Made by a program: the position numbers and the translations under genes
In this document: piece by piece, positions 18,141-26,045 of the stretch
Position numbering within the stretch: the stretch's first letter is position 1
How the letters are laid out: each line of letters starts with the position of its first letter
The notes under the pieces: generated by a model
Databases searched by the model: none
Seen by the model: the letters and a program-made list of their open reading frames with translations, nothing else
Told to the model about the DNA's origin: nothing
From: Butyrivibrio sp. Su6
Lineage (GTDB): Bacteria; Bacillota; Clostridia; Lachnospirales; Lachnospiraceae
Direction of reading: 5' to 3'
NCBI RefSeq assembly: GCF_900108105.1
Contig: NZ_FNUR01000005.1
Location: forward strand, 124,001 to 188,000
Length of the DNA: 64,000 nt

Positions 18141-18683
18141 TCAATTTTTGGGGCAGCCGGCGCAACCTGCGCACTTTGCCTCACTGTCATATACAGTAGC
18201 TCCTTTTTCAAAAAAGCTACTGATCATACAGACTGCCTGAGAGGATATTCCTTCACCGTTTCCGGTAAAGCCCAGCCCTTCCTCTGTTGTAGCTTTGACA
18301 TTGACCTGAGAGATATCAATTCCAAGTGCATCTGCTATATTTTCTCTCATAGTGTCTATATGTGGTCTCATTTTTGGAGCCTGAGCTATGATTGTAGCAT
18401 CAATATTCTCAATCATAAAGCACTTTTCTGAAAGCATCTCTCCAACTGTTTTTAAAAGAAATAATGAATCCGCTCCCTTATATTTGGGGTCTGTGTCAGG
18501 GAAATGCTTGCCAATATCTCCAAGAGCTGCCGCTCCAAGAAGTGCATCCATGATCGCATGTAAAAGTACATCAGCATCTGAATGACCAAGAAGCCCTTTA
18601 ACATAAGGAATCTTTACTCCACCGATGATCAAATCTCTATCTTCAACCAGGCGATGGACGTCATATCCCATTCCAACTCGCAT
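18141..18683 (-). CDS. ispF: 2-C-methyl-D-erythritol 2,4-cyclodiphosphate synthase with Cys-rich tail
   Basis: Cyclises the CDP-methylerythritol phosphate intermediate of the non-mevalonate isoprenoid route in the cytosol. Zinc ligands are in GYDVHRL (Asp8, His10) and the distal His near residue 42 ([12 protein letters not shown]). Typical IspF proteins are about 157-160 residues; this one has 180, ending in an extension with three closely spaced cysteines, [11 protein letters not shown]. The extension may bind metal or iron-sulfur but no function can be claimed. GAGGTAATAAAC precedes the ATG. It is upstream of cysS in the same direction. Confidence 0.94.
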   Translation of the reverse strand: MRVGMGYDVHRLVEDRDLIIGGVKIPYVKGLLGHSDADVLLHAIMDALLGAAALGDIGKHFPDTDPKYKGADSLFLLKTVGEMLSEKCFMIENIDATIIAQAPKMRPHIDTMRENIADALGIDISQVNVKATTEEGLGFTGNGEGISSQAVCMISSFFEKGATVYDSEAKCAGCAGCPKN

Positions 18684-18726
18684 GTTTATTACCTCGTTCT
18701 TTCTATCTATGAACTATATAATAATC

Positions 18727-19032
18727 TCAATGAAGAAATATTTCCACTATAAATGCAACAGCGCAGGCAGCACCTGCAACTGTGAGAAGGCTCTTTTTAT
18801 TAAGCGCCAGTACAAGTGCAACTGCAAAGCCTATTACCGACGATAACATATAGTCTGTGGCATGAAGTATTGCAGGAAAAGTCATAGCTGCCAGGGTGGC
18901 GTAGGGAACATAGTGCAAAAAAGACTTAACAAAATTGCTCTTTATTTCTTTCCTGATAAGAGTCAAAGGCAGCGCTCTGATAAGGTATGTCACAAGCGCC
19001 ATAACAATGATGTAGGAAAAAACATTATTCAT
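18727..19032 (-). CDS. azlD: Branched-chain amino acid exporter small subunit AzlD
   Basis: A 101-residue membrane protein with three to four helices and the AzlD motif VTYLIRALPL near residue 15. With AzlC it forms an exporter of branched-chain amino acids or analogues. It starts inside the end of azlC (8-base overlap) behind AGGAGG. Confidence 0.9.
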   Translation of the reverse strand: MNNVFSYIIVMALVTYLIRALPLTLIRKEIKSNFVKSFLHYVPYATLAAMTFPAILHATDYMLSSVIGFAVALVLALNKKSLLTVAGAACAVAFIVEIFLH

Positions 19033-19741
19033 GGCTTTCCTCCTTTACCGGCGCGATGATTGCTGCTAAAGCTGCAACAACAACAGTTACGATTATTATT
19101 CTAAAGCCCGATGAAATCTCTTTTAACAAAGGGGCATATGTAAATACTGTACTTAGTGTCATCGCTGATATTACAACATACATAACGGCCTTGCTAGTCC
19201 TGGTATCCGGAATAATGATTGCAACAAACATACCATATATGGCAAGCCCAAGACAGCTGATTATCCTGGCAGGCATTATTGCTCCTGCCGTAGCTCCAAG
19301 TCCTGTGCCCAGCACCCAGCCAAAAACAGAAGTGACAATAAGGCCATAGGAATACATAGGATAAAGCGTACCCTGTTTCAATATGCTGACACCAAATATC
19401 TCGTCCGTTACTCCATAGGATATTCCCAGTCTGTGGAGCGTGCCAAGATGCGTATCCAGTTTTTGGGAAAGAGCTGTAGACATAAGGCTGTAGCGCAGAT
19501 TGATAACGATCTGAAGCATGATTAGTTCGATGTAACTACCGTTTCTGGCGATAACATCAAGGGCTGAAAACTGCCCTGCACTTGTGACATTTAGAAGTGA
19601 CGTCATAACTGCCTCAAAAACAGACATTCCGATTTTGGAACTCTCTATTCCAAAAGCAAAAGAAACTGCCATATAGCCAAGGCAGATTGGAATGGCATCC
19701 CTGCATCCATCCCTGAAATCCTTAATTGTTCCAGCACTCAT
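19025..19741 (-). CDS. azlC: Branched-chain amino acid exporter large subunit AzlC
   Basis: A 238-residue AzlC family membrane protein. The N-terminal DAIPICLGYMAVSFAFGI and the TSAGQFSALDVIARNGSYIELI segment are characteristic. About eight helices are visible. It lies 16 bases after the AlaX gene and overlaps azlD, so the three form one transcription unit. No adjacent Lrp-type regulator is seen. Confidence 0.92.
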   Translation of the reverse strand: MSAGTIKDFRDGCRDAIPICLGYMAVSFAFGIESSKIGMSVFEAVMTSLLNVTSAGQFSALDVIARNGSYIELIMLQIVINLRYSLMSTALSQKLDTHLGTLHRLGISYGVTDEIFGVSILKQGTLYPMYSYGLIVTSVFGWVLGTGLGATAGAIMPARIISCLGLAIYGMFVAIIIPDTRTSKAVMYVVISAMTLSTVFTYAPLLKEISSGFRIIIVTVVVAALAAIIAPVKEESHE

Positions 19742-19757
19742 TTTTTCATAATCTCCA

Positions 19758-20942
19758 TTACAACTCCTCTATTTTTTCTAAAACATCTGATATTTCTATT
19801 CCTGATAAGCTTCCCTGGATCATCTGGGCATTTCCACCGCCCTTTGCTCCAAAGACCTCTCTTAGAACTTTGATAACTTCATTCAGATCTTTTTTCTTTT
19901 GGCCGGATGAAAAGACAAACTTATACCCCTTCTCATCAGATCCTGCAAACACTCCGCAGAATCCATCATGGCCCTGCGCAAGTAAGTTGACAATCCTTCT
20001 CATAGAATTTCCATCTGTTGATTCATCTTTTACCAGAATTACATTTTCTTTATCAGAAGGAATCTCTTTAAGCTCATATTCTATAAGCTTTTCTTTTACA
20101 GTTGAAAGCTCGGATTTAAGATCTGTATTTTCAGATGAAAGTTTTTTTACCGAAGGAATAATGTTATCAAAAGATGTCGTAAACTGCCTTGAAAGCTCAT
20201 CTACGATCTGCTGCTGGCAATTTATATACTCAAGCGCACGCCTTCCGCACAAAATATTGATTCTGACGCCGCCCTTGTAATTCTGAAGCCCCGTAACTTT
20301 TAGGATTCCAATCTCGCCGGTGTGCTCTACATGTGGAGCACAGCAAGCGCAGACATCATAACCTTGTACTGTAACAATACGGACATCACCAGACAGTTCT
20401 TTTTTACTTCTATAATTTAATGACTTAAGAGTCTGTTCATCCGGAAATTCACATATAACAGGGACATTCTCCCAAATTGCCCTGTTTACCTTTAATTCAA
20501 TATCCCTGATATTGTCAGGGGTAAGAAGGCCATTGTAATCCATGGTAACTTCAGTGTCGCTTAAGTGAAATCCCACATTATCATAGCCATATTCTGATGA
20601 CACGATTCCTGAAAAAATATGCTCTCCGGTATGCTGCTGCATGTTGGAAAATCTGTGTTTCCAATCAATAATGCCGTGAACCTCTTCACCTTCATTTAAA
20701 GGCTCATCAATCACATGCCTTATCACGCCATCCTTTATTGATACATGAGTGACATCATGGCTTTTAAAAGCATCTGTAATTGTACCTATATCAGAGCTCT
20801 GTCCGCCCTGCTCAGGGAAAAAAGCTGTTCTGTCAAGGATCAAATCATATTTCCCGTCTTTTCTCTTTTCGCAGGAGATGACCGCTGCATCAAACTCCTT
20901 TATATATGCACTTTCATAATAAATTTCCACTATTTTTTCCAT
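19758..20942 (-). CDS. Stand-alone alanyl-tRNA editing protein (AlaX type with DHHA1)
   Basis: Removes wrongly attached serine or glycine from tRNA-Ala in trans. It resembles the editing half of AlaRS: zinc ligands are HTGEH (His104, His108) and CCAPH (Cys200, His204), and the C-terminal part (about residues 285-394) is a DHHA1-like domain ending GGGNAQMIQGSL. There is no aminoacylation domain. A coiled segment (about 235-280) links them. It leads the azlC-azlD operon with a 16-base gap, which is unusual functionally but may only be shared transcription. The ribosome site before ATG 20942 is weak. Confidence 0.9.
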   Translation of the reverse strand: MEKIVEIYYESAYIKEFDAAVISCEKRKDGKYDLILDRTAFFPEQGGQSSDIGTITDAFKSHDVTHVSIKDGVIRHVIDEPLNEGEEVHGIIDWKHRFSNMQQHTGEHIFSGIVSSEYGYDNVGFHLSDTEVTMDYNGLLTPDNIRDIELKVNRAIWENVPVICEFPDEQTLKSLNYRSKKELSGDVRIVTVQGYDVCACCAPHVEHTGEIGILKVTGLQNYKGGVRINILCGRRALEYINCQQQIVDELSRQFTTSFDNIIPSVKKLSSENTDLKSELSTVKEKLIEYELKEIPSDKENVILVKDESTDGNSMRRIVNLLAQGHDGFCGVFAGSDEKGYKFVFSSGQKKKDLNEVIKVLREVFGAKGGGNAQMIQGSLSGIEISDVLEKIEEL

Positions 20943-21082
20943 AGCCCCAATTTTAGCACATTAAAGTGTAGAAATAAAGAGAAACGGTCACTGTGGTCAT
21001 GCCGGGATTAACTTGAACATATGGTTAAAGGCGTATACAATATTCATTGTTTTTCTAAAAATTGTTCTGAAAGGTGATAATA

Positions 21083-22339
21083 ATGTTGGGGTTAATATTC
21101 ACAGGAATTCTGATATACATAATTGTACTAATAGTCAAATATAACAAGCTTAAGGCCAACGCATTCAGCGAAGAAGAGGTCAGAAAGGCCGCACAGGAAC
21201 AGGCCAAAAAAATAAAATATAAAGAACCTGTGATTTCCTGCGACTACTGCGGCTGTTCAATCGATACAAAAAAGAATAAGGTCTGCCCTCACTGCGGCGC
21301 GCCCTATGATAAGGACGATGAATGGTCAGCAAGATTTAATGTAAGCGAACAGTTTATCTCAAAAAGTACTGAAAAAGTAATTTCCCAAAGAGAAAGAAAA
21401 GCTGAAATTGAAAGTAAAAAAGTACTTAAAAAGTTAAAGAAAACAATCTTTATTCTTGTTGGTACCCTTACAGGCATATTAGTACTTGGCCTTGCAATAA
21501 GTATAGCTGACAGCCATACCCGCTATCGCAAAAATGAAGAACTAAATGACAAACCCTATTATGAATTTGTTCCGGCTGACTATGCAGCCTGCGGCGACGG
21601 AATTATCTATGATGATGGAAAAGTAAAGGTAACAGTGAATGGCTTTTACTATACAGAGGATGGATCTGAAATTGTCAAAGTAGGACTTTTAGTAGAAAAC
21701 ACTTTGGATAAAGCTATAAAGCTCAGCCTTTCCTGTAATTCCATAAATGGCATTGCCACATCAAACGATTACATTTATATGTACGATTCTTTTAAGAAAA
21801 AAAGCACCACTCAGATATATGAGGATATGTACTATATTACAGACAGCCTCATAACAGAAATGGTATTTAATGATATCGCTGTAAGATCTGAGGACTATAA
21901 TTACAGAAAGATCATGTCACAACCGGTTACCATAAGCACCACAGCAGACACAAAAAGACTCAGCAATCCTACAGACGAAGAAATAAATGCTTCGACTCTC
22001 GTCTACTCAAATGAGCAGGCAGATATCTACGCCTATACCAAGAAAGATGACAAAGACGGCTTCTATCTGTACATCAAGAACAAAAGCGAAAGCGGATTAT
22101 ATCTGGAAAAAATAGATTTTAATATTGATGGAGAAATCACATCCTCTTACGGACTCTACAAAGACTACCTGCCATCCAATTACCTGTATGTATCACGCCT
22201 TATCCATTCAGACGATAGCACAATCGAAGATCTGACCGGCAAAAAAGTTTTCTTCACACTTTCAGTGTCTTGTAAAGAGAACCCTTCATACGATTTCTCG
22301 ACAGAGTACTTAGATATAAGCGATCTTTTTAAGCAGTAA
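21083..22339 (+). CDS. Zinc-ribbon membrane protein of unknown function
   Basis: About 418 residues. The start chosen is ATG 21083 behind GAAAGGTG. An N-terminal helix (residues about 2-22) is followed by a zinc ribbon CDYCGCS...CPHCGAPYD (about 53-77), a second helix near residues 125-147, then a large hydrophilic, beta-rich C-terminal domain with no motif I recognise. The topology puts the ribbon inside and the C-terminal domain outside if the first segment is a real membrane helix. The resemblance is to zinc-ribbon proteins with a DUF5067-like outer domain, but I cannot assign it. It is isolated and faces carD. Confidence 0.65.
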   Translation: MLGLIFTGILIYIIVLIVKYNKLKANAFSEEEVRKAAQEQAKKIKYKEPVISCDYCGCSIDTKKNKVCPHCGAPYDKDDEWSARFNVSEQFISKSTEKVISQRERKAEIESKKVLKKLKKTIFILVGTLTGILVLGLAISIADSHTRYRKNEELNDKPYYEFVPADYAACGDGIIYDDGKVKVTVNGFYYTEDGSEIVKVGLLVENTLDKAIKLSLSCNSINGIATSNDYIYMYDSFKKKSTTQIYEDMYYITDSLITEMVFNDIAVRSEDYNYRKIMSQPVTISTTADTKRLSNPTDEEINASTLVYSNEQADIYAYTKKDDKDGFYLYIKNKSESGLYLEKIDFNIDGEITSSYGLYKDYLPSNYLYVSRLIHSDDSTIEDLTGKKVFFTLSVSCKENPSYDFSTEYLDISDLFKQ

Positions 22340-22380
22340 AATCCCCCTAAGTGCAAAGCACTTTCCTATGATATGAAAAA

Positions 22381-22403
22381 AGAGACTGCTTTATGCAGTC
22401 TCT
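22381..22403 (-). terminator. Terminator overlapping the 3' end of carD
   Basis: AGAGACTGC (22381-22389) and GCAGTCTCT (22395-22403) form a 9-bp stem with a five-base loop. On the minus strand it is followed by six or more T. The carD stop codon (22391-22393) lies in the loop, so the last codons of carD encode one arm of its own terminator. Confidence 0.85.
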
Positions 22404-22909
22404 AGTGGTAAATGTGATAGTTCCTCGATCACGCGGCTTTTTACGACATCCTTTTCTGTCTCCAGTGCAAAAGCCATTTCTGTAAAAAGGAGTTTCTCAG
22501 CGATATTAAGGTACTTTTCATTAAGGGCAGCAAATTTCTTGCCCTCTGCCTCACGCATCGCCTTGATCTTGCGAAGTGTCTTTACAAGGCTCATCATCTC
22601 TTCCACAACGTTACGCTTGATGACACTGGTGATGGCCGGTTCAGCCTTTTTTCCCTCGAGTAGTTCAATCTCCGGTGTATCCTCGATATCATCTATAAGT
22701 CCCATAGCTTCGTCAGCGCTCATAACATCTCGAACCTTATCCTCAGCTCCGTCAACCGGAACATAAAGGACACTGCCCGCATCTACAGCAGAAATCATCA
22801 TGTAATACTCTTTTTCATTTCCCCTCTCAAGAAACGACGGTACGAGAATCTCTCGAACCTTACATAAACCATGACTACCGTAAATAACGCACTCTCCTAC
22901 ATTTAACAT
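22391..22909 (-). CDS. CarD family transcriptional regulator
   Basis: A 172-residue CarD/CdnL-type protein, which in other bacteria binds the RNA polymerase beta subunit and stabilises open promoters. The N-terminal RNA-polymerase-interacting Tudor-like domain (about residues 1-60) shows VGECVIYGSHGLCKVREI and YYMMISAVDAGSVLYVPVD. The rest is helical. GGAGG precedes the ATG. The upstream region carries a strong promoter, a palindrome over the -35, a hairpin and a consensus cre site, so this gene is probably tightly regulated, including by carbon catabolite control. Confidence 0.9.
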   Translation of the reverse strand: MLNVGECVIYGSHGLCKVREILVPSFLERGNEKEYYMMISAVDAGSVLYVPVDGAEDKVRDVMSADEAMGLIDDIEDTPEIELLEGKKAEPAITSVIKRNVVEEMMSLVKTLRKIKAMREAEGKKFAALNEKYLNIAEKLLFTEMAFALETEKDVVKSRVIEELSHLPLETA

Positions 22910-22950
22910 ATTGTTCCTCCTTCTGAAAAAAACAACCTGCTGTATCTGTC

Positions 22951-22964
22951 TGAAAGCGCTTTCA
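22951..22964. promoter_or_regulatory. Consensus catabolite-responsive element (cre) in the carD leader
   Basis: TGAAAGCGCTTTCA is a perfect 14-base palindrome that fits the CcpA cre consensus (TGWAANCGNTNWCA). It lies 42 bases before the carD ATG and about 50 bases after its -10 element, a position where CcpA usually blocks elongation. Confidence 0.75.
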
Positions 22965-22979
22965 TCTATGGACTTTTTT

Positions 22980-22998
22980 AAAGTGCCTTTGGCACTTT
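22980..22998. repeat. Hairpin in the carD leader
   Basis: AAAGTGCC (22980-22987), TTT, GGCACTTT (22991-22998): an 8-bp perfect stem located at about the start of the carD transcript. In the carD direction it is followed by A rather than T, so it is not a simple terminator; it may stabilise the 5' end or be an operator. Confidence 0.5.
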
Positions 22999-23012
22999 TC
23001 GAACGTGACTAA

Positions 23013-23042
23013 ATTATAACATATTATTACAAATTTTGTAAT
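23013..23042 (-). promoter_or_regulatory. carD promoter with an 8-1-8 palindrome over the -35
   Basis: Minus strand TTACAA (23041-23036), 17-base spacer, TATAAT (23018-23013). The -35 lies within the perfect palindrome ATTACAAA-T-TTTGTAAT (23026-23042), a likely repressor site; the 7-1-7 core resembles the geometry of Fur-family boxes, but the sequence is not a standard one. Confidence 0.65.
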
Positions 23043-23106
23043 AGTTAATCGTTTAAAAATTTTGATAATTTTGTGTCTTTTTTATGTGCAATTCTCAGTA
23101 TCTATG

Positions 23107-23649
23107 CTACATACGCTCAGATGCGCGTATCACATTCACGTATTCTTTTCTAGTTTCCTTAAGCATCGGAATGTACGTTTTATCGTTTATTGTATAGGGC
23201 ACAAATCCGCACTTTTCCTGAACTCTTTTTGACTGTTCATTTCCATCAAAATAGCAGCAAAAAATGCGTCTTAGTTTTATATCTTCAAAACCATGTCTTA
23301 TTATCTCTTTTGCCGCTTCCGGAGCTATTCCTCTTCCCCAGAAAGGGACACCGACCCAATATCCCAGCTCAGCATCGCCTTCCAAAAGAGGTCTCTCCTT
23401 ACTTCCCGTAAGCGTAAGACCTATGCTTCCAACAGGTTCATCGTTGCCACCTTTAAGGCAAATGGCATACACTTCTTTTTTATTAAAAATAGTCCTTATA
23501 ACCGCCCTGCTATAGCCCACACTCTCATGGGGAAGCCACCCGGCAGAAAGGCCTATTCTCTCGTCACTTGCAAGCCTAAAAAGGCTGGCAGCGTCACTAT
23601 CCTGCCAGCCTCTAAGTATCAGCCTGTTTGTCTCAAGTATTATTCCCAT
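23107..23649 (-). CDS. GNAT acetyltransferase (RimJ/RimL-like)
   Basis: A 180-residue acetyltransferase with the N-terminal LETNRLILRGWQDSDAASLFRL typical of the RimJ/RimL/Acetyltransf_3 group, the core GDAELGYWVGVPFWGRGIAPEAAKEI (about residues 91-116) with the acetyl-CoA loop, and the C-terminal KRVQEKCGF. The substrate is unknown. Its ATG sits one base after the stop of the upstream gene with little ribosome site, suggesting coupling to the 23651-24088 gene. Confidence 0.85.
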   Translation of the reverse strand: MGIILETNRLILRGWQDSDAASLFRLASDERIGLSAGWLPHESVGYSRAVIRTIFNKKEVYAICLKGGNDEPVGSIGLTLTGSKERPLLEGDAELGYWVGVPFWGRGIAPEAAKEIIRHGFEDIKLRRIFCCYFDGNEQSKRVQEKCGFVPYTINDKTYIPMLKETRKEYVNVIRASERM

Positions 23650-23650
23650 T

Positions 23651-24088
23651 TTAGTGACTCATGTAACTGAAACCAGTTTTTTCAGTGAACACATCAAACG
23701 CTTTCTTGAACAGGATAAAATAAGCTTCCTCCTTATACTGTGCATCATGAGAAAGGAAAAAGATAACTTTTCCGCTCTTTATATCCCACTCAATATCATG
23801 CTGAGGATCAAGCGCATCTATATCCTTAAAAGAAAGACCATACTTTTCTTTGCAGTAATCATCCTTATTTTCCATATCCATTGTAGCTTCGATAATATTG
23901 GATTTTATCTTAAGAAGGTTATCAAGCTGTTCCAGCATGATCTGATGAACAATATTCAGGGCTGAGATTTCATAGCCCACAAGACGCATGTCAGAAATGA
24001 TCCTGTGAAAATCAACATTAGTGTATTCAAAAGGATCTATCCTGTTCTCACCATAACAAAAAACTGCATCATATAACGCCTCGTTCAT
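23651..24088 (-). CDS. Hypothetical protein coupled to the EAL phosphodiesterase
   Basis: About 145 residues, mainly helical, acidic, with no signal peptide, membrane helix or motif I recognise. The start ATG 24088 has AAGGAGA seven bases before it; another ATG at 24094 overlaps the EAL stop as ATGA but is too close to that site. It is co-translated with the EAL gene upstream and followed one base later by a GNAT gene, so it may work with the phosphodiesterase, but nothing in the sequence shows how. Confidence 0.65.
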   Translation of the reverse strand: MNEALYDAVFCYGENRIDPFEYTNVDFHRIISDMRLVGYEISALNIVHQIMLEQLDNLLKIKSNIIEATMDMENKDDYCKEKYGLSFKDIDALDPQHDIEWDIKSGKVIFFLSHDAQYKEEAYFILFKKAFDVFTEKTGFSYMSH

Positions 24089-24090
24089 AA

Positions 24091-26010
24091 TCATTCTCCT
24101 TTCATGCTTGGCTCAAAAAGCCCTTTTTGTGTGTTCAAAAACTCTATGTATTCTTTTTCCGGAATAGGTCTTGAATAATAAAATCCCTGTAAATACTCGA
24201 CTCCGTTATCTATAAGGATTTTTGCCTGTTCCATTGTCTCAACACCTTCCGCCAGAATATGAAGTCCGTATTCCTTCAGGAAATTTATGGTATACTGAAG
24301 CATTTTCAGGTTTTCCGGCCTGTCCTTATCAAGACAGTTCCATATGAATTCCTTATCCATTTTGACCAGGATATAATCCATCTTGAGTATTTCAAGGAGA
24401 TTAGAGTACCCCGATCCAAAATCATCCATTGAGAAGGTGCTTCCCATTTCCTTGAGCCTTCTGACATTTTCTCTGAAAGCCTCATCGTTATTTATGTAGG
24501 CCGTCTCTGTTATCTCAAAATTGATAAACTTAGGTGGGATATGGTACTTTTCCATTTTCCGGCTAAGTCTTTCAAACGCCTGATGATCAACAACTTCATT
24601 GCCTGAAAGGTTGACCTCGATAGTCTTTACTCCAAAGCTTGAAATATTTTCTTTTGCGATGAAAGAGCACACTTTTTCAAACACCAGATCATCAATCTGC
24701 TGGATAAGGCCACATTTCTCAGCTATCGGAATGAAATCTTCAGGAGAAATATAATTCGCCGAATCAGGTCTTTTAAGTCTTACCAGCGCTTCTGCTGATG
24801 AAAAAGCTCCGTCTTTAACCGAAAGGATTGGCTGGTAATAAACTTCAAAAGCTTTATTCCTCACTGACTCTCTTACCACATCCTCGATAGTGTTTCTGTA
24901 CCTCATCTTGTCGATGACACTCTCATCAATTACCAAATTCGGCGCTGACTGTTTGTAAATATATTCACCGGACACATATGTCAGGATCTGAAGAGCCTCA
25001 TTGGCGTCTTTTGCACACTTAAGAGCATCTATTACAGCAAAGGTAAGTTTATAATTACCACCATCCACTTTGTAATTGTTTATGATGTTCATAAACTCTT
25101 CTATCTTTTCAGGAGAAGCAACCACAAAGCTCAATGTGTTCCAGTTTGAAAGATAACTGTCTATATCAAGCTTATCCTGAACAAGCTCAGCCACATTGGC
25201 CTGAAGTTTATAGAGCTCATCTCTGTTGGCTGCAGTCTGAACACTTGTCTTTCCGGTAAAAATGACAGAGACAATGAAAAACGGCTTCCCGAGTCCATAC
25301 TTCTCCAAAAGATACAGTGTAAAGGCATCCTTATTTTTCACATTAGGAAGTGCCCTCTCAAACAGTTCCTTAGGATTCTCAATGACTAAAAATACCACAA
25401 GAGCCATGACCATCATGGCTATGGAAGACACCTGAATTCCCTTTGTATAATACTGGTATGCCGCAAGGAAAAGCCATGCTAATGCTCCTGAAAAAAGAGC
25501 TATAAACTCTTCTCGCCTAAGACGTTTTCTATGAACCACAAGACCTAGCACCATGGCAAGTAGGTAAAAGAAGCCTATGAAATAACAAACTATTATCATA
25601 GTTCCATAGTTGTAATAAAAGCCTGTCTGAGTTCTTCCATACCTTGCTTTTCCGGTAAGTATCGAAATCAATCCGACCACAAGCGGGATAGAAGGTATTG
25701 CGCTCATCCTTGCAGATAAGCCTCTTCTGATAGTTACTTTCGAACAGACGTATAATGTCATCACATATGTACATATCAAAAGTGATCCTATATAAAAATT
25801 CTGAACACCGCGTCTTAAGACATTATAAGATCCTCCGAGATACACAAATACATAGCATTCTGTTATCTCAGAGAGAATATTTATAAAAGCCATCATGAGG
25901 AAGACCAAAAAAACACGCGATGAACTAAGCTGCGGTTTTGTCTTGCGCAGGTATATGATGATTAATATAGAAAGTACTATAATTGCAACAATAGGGGTAC
26001 GTATTTCCAT
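24091..26010 (-). CDS. Membrane EAL-domain c-di-GMP phosphodiesterase
   Basis: 639 residues. The first ~220 hold seven to eight membrane helices with a histidine-kinase-like 7TM sensor look. A middle region (about 225-365) lacks the GGDEF motif and may be a decayed or divergent cyclase domain. The C-terminal EAL domain (about 375-630) keeps the expected residues: AEALVRL, FEITETAYIN, DDFGSGYSN, KMDKEF, AEGVET and QGFYYSRP. It should therefore cleave c-di-GMP to pGpG at the membrane. The ATG at 26010 has no ribosome site; a sigma-A promoter ends seven bases before it, implying a leaderless message. Confidence 0.88.
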   Translation of the reverse strand: MEIRTPIVAIIVLSILIIIYLRKTKPQLSSSRVFLVFLMMAFINILSEITECYVFVYLGGSYNVLRRGVQNFYIGSLLICTYVMTLYVCSKVTIRRGLSARMSAIPSIPLVVGLISILTGKARYGRTQTGFYYNYGTMIIVCYFIGFFYLLAMVLGLVVHRKRLRREEFIALFSGALAWLFLAAYQYYTKGIQVSSIAMMVMALVVFLVIENPKELFERALPNVKNKDAFTLYLLEKYGLGKPFFIVSVIFTGKTSVQTAANRDELYKLQANVAELVQDKLDIDSYLSNWNTLSFVVASPEKIEEFMNIINNYKVDGGNYKLTFAVIDALKCAKDANEALQILTYVSGEYIYKQSAPNLVIDESVIDKMRYRNTIEDVVRESVRNKAFEVYYQPILSVKDGAFSSAEALVRLKRPDSANYISPEDFIPIAEKCGLIQQIDDLVFEKVCSFIAKENISSFGVKTIEVNLSGNEVVDHQAFERLSRKMEKYHIPPKFINFEITETAYINNDEAFRENVRRLKEMGSTFSMDDFGSGYSNLLEILKMDYILVKMDKEFIWNCLDKDRPENLKMLQYTINFLKEYGLHILAEGVETMEQAKILIDNGVEYLQGFYYSRPIPEKEYIEFLNTQKGLFEPSMKGE

Positions 26011-26016
26011 ATATTA

Positions 26017-26045
26017 ATTATAATATAGTTTCTTTACAACAACAA
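26017..26045 (-). promoter_or_regulatory. Promoter placing the +1 at the EAL gene ATG
   Basis: Minus strand TTGTTG (26045-26040), 17-base spacer, TATAAT (26022-26017). Transcription would begin about position 26010, the A of the ATG. The -35 lies in the last codons and stop region of the upstream gene. Confidence 0.55.

Noticed and set aside
22980-22998. Hairpin as a terminator for a rightward transcript
   Set aside because: Only a short T stretch follows and no rightward gene ends here.
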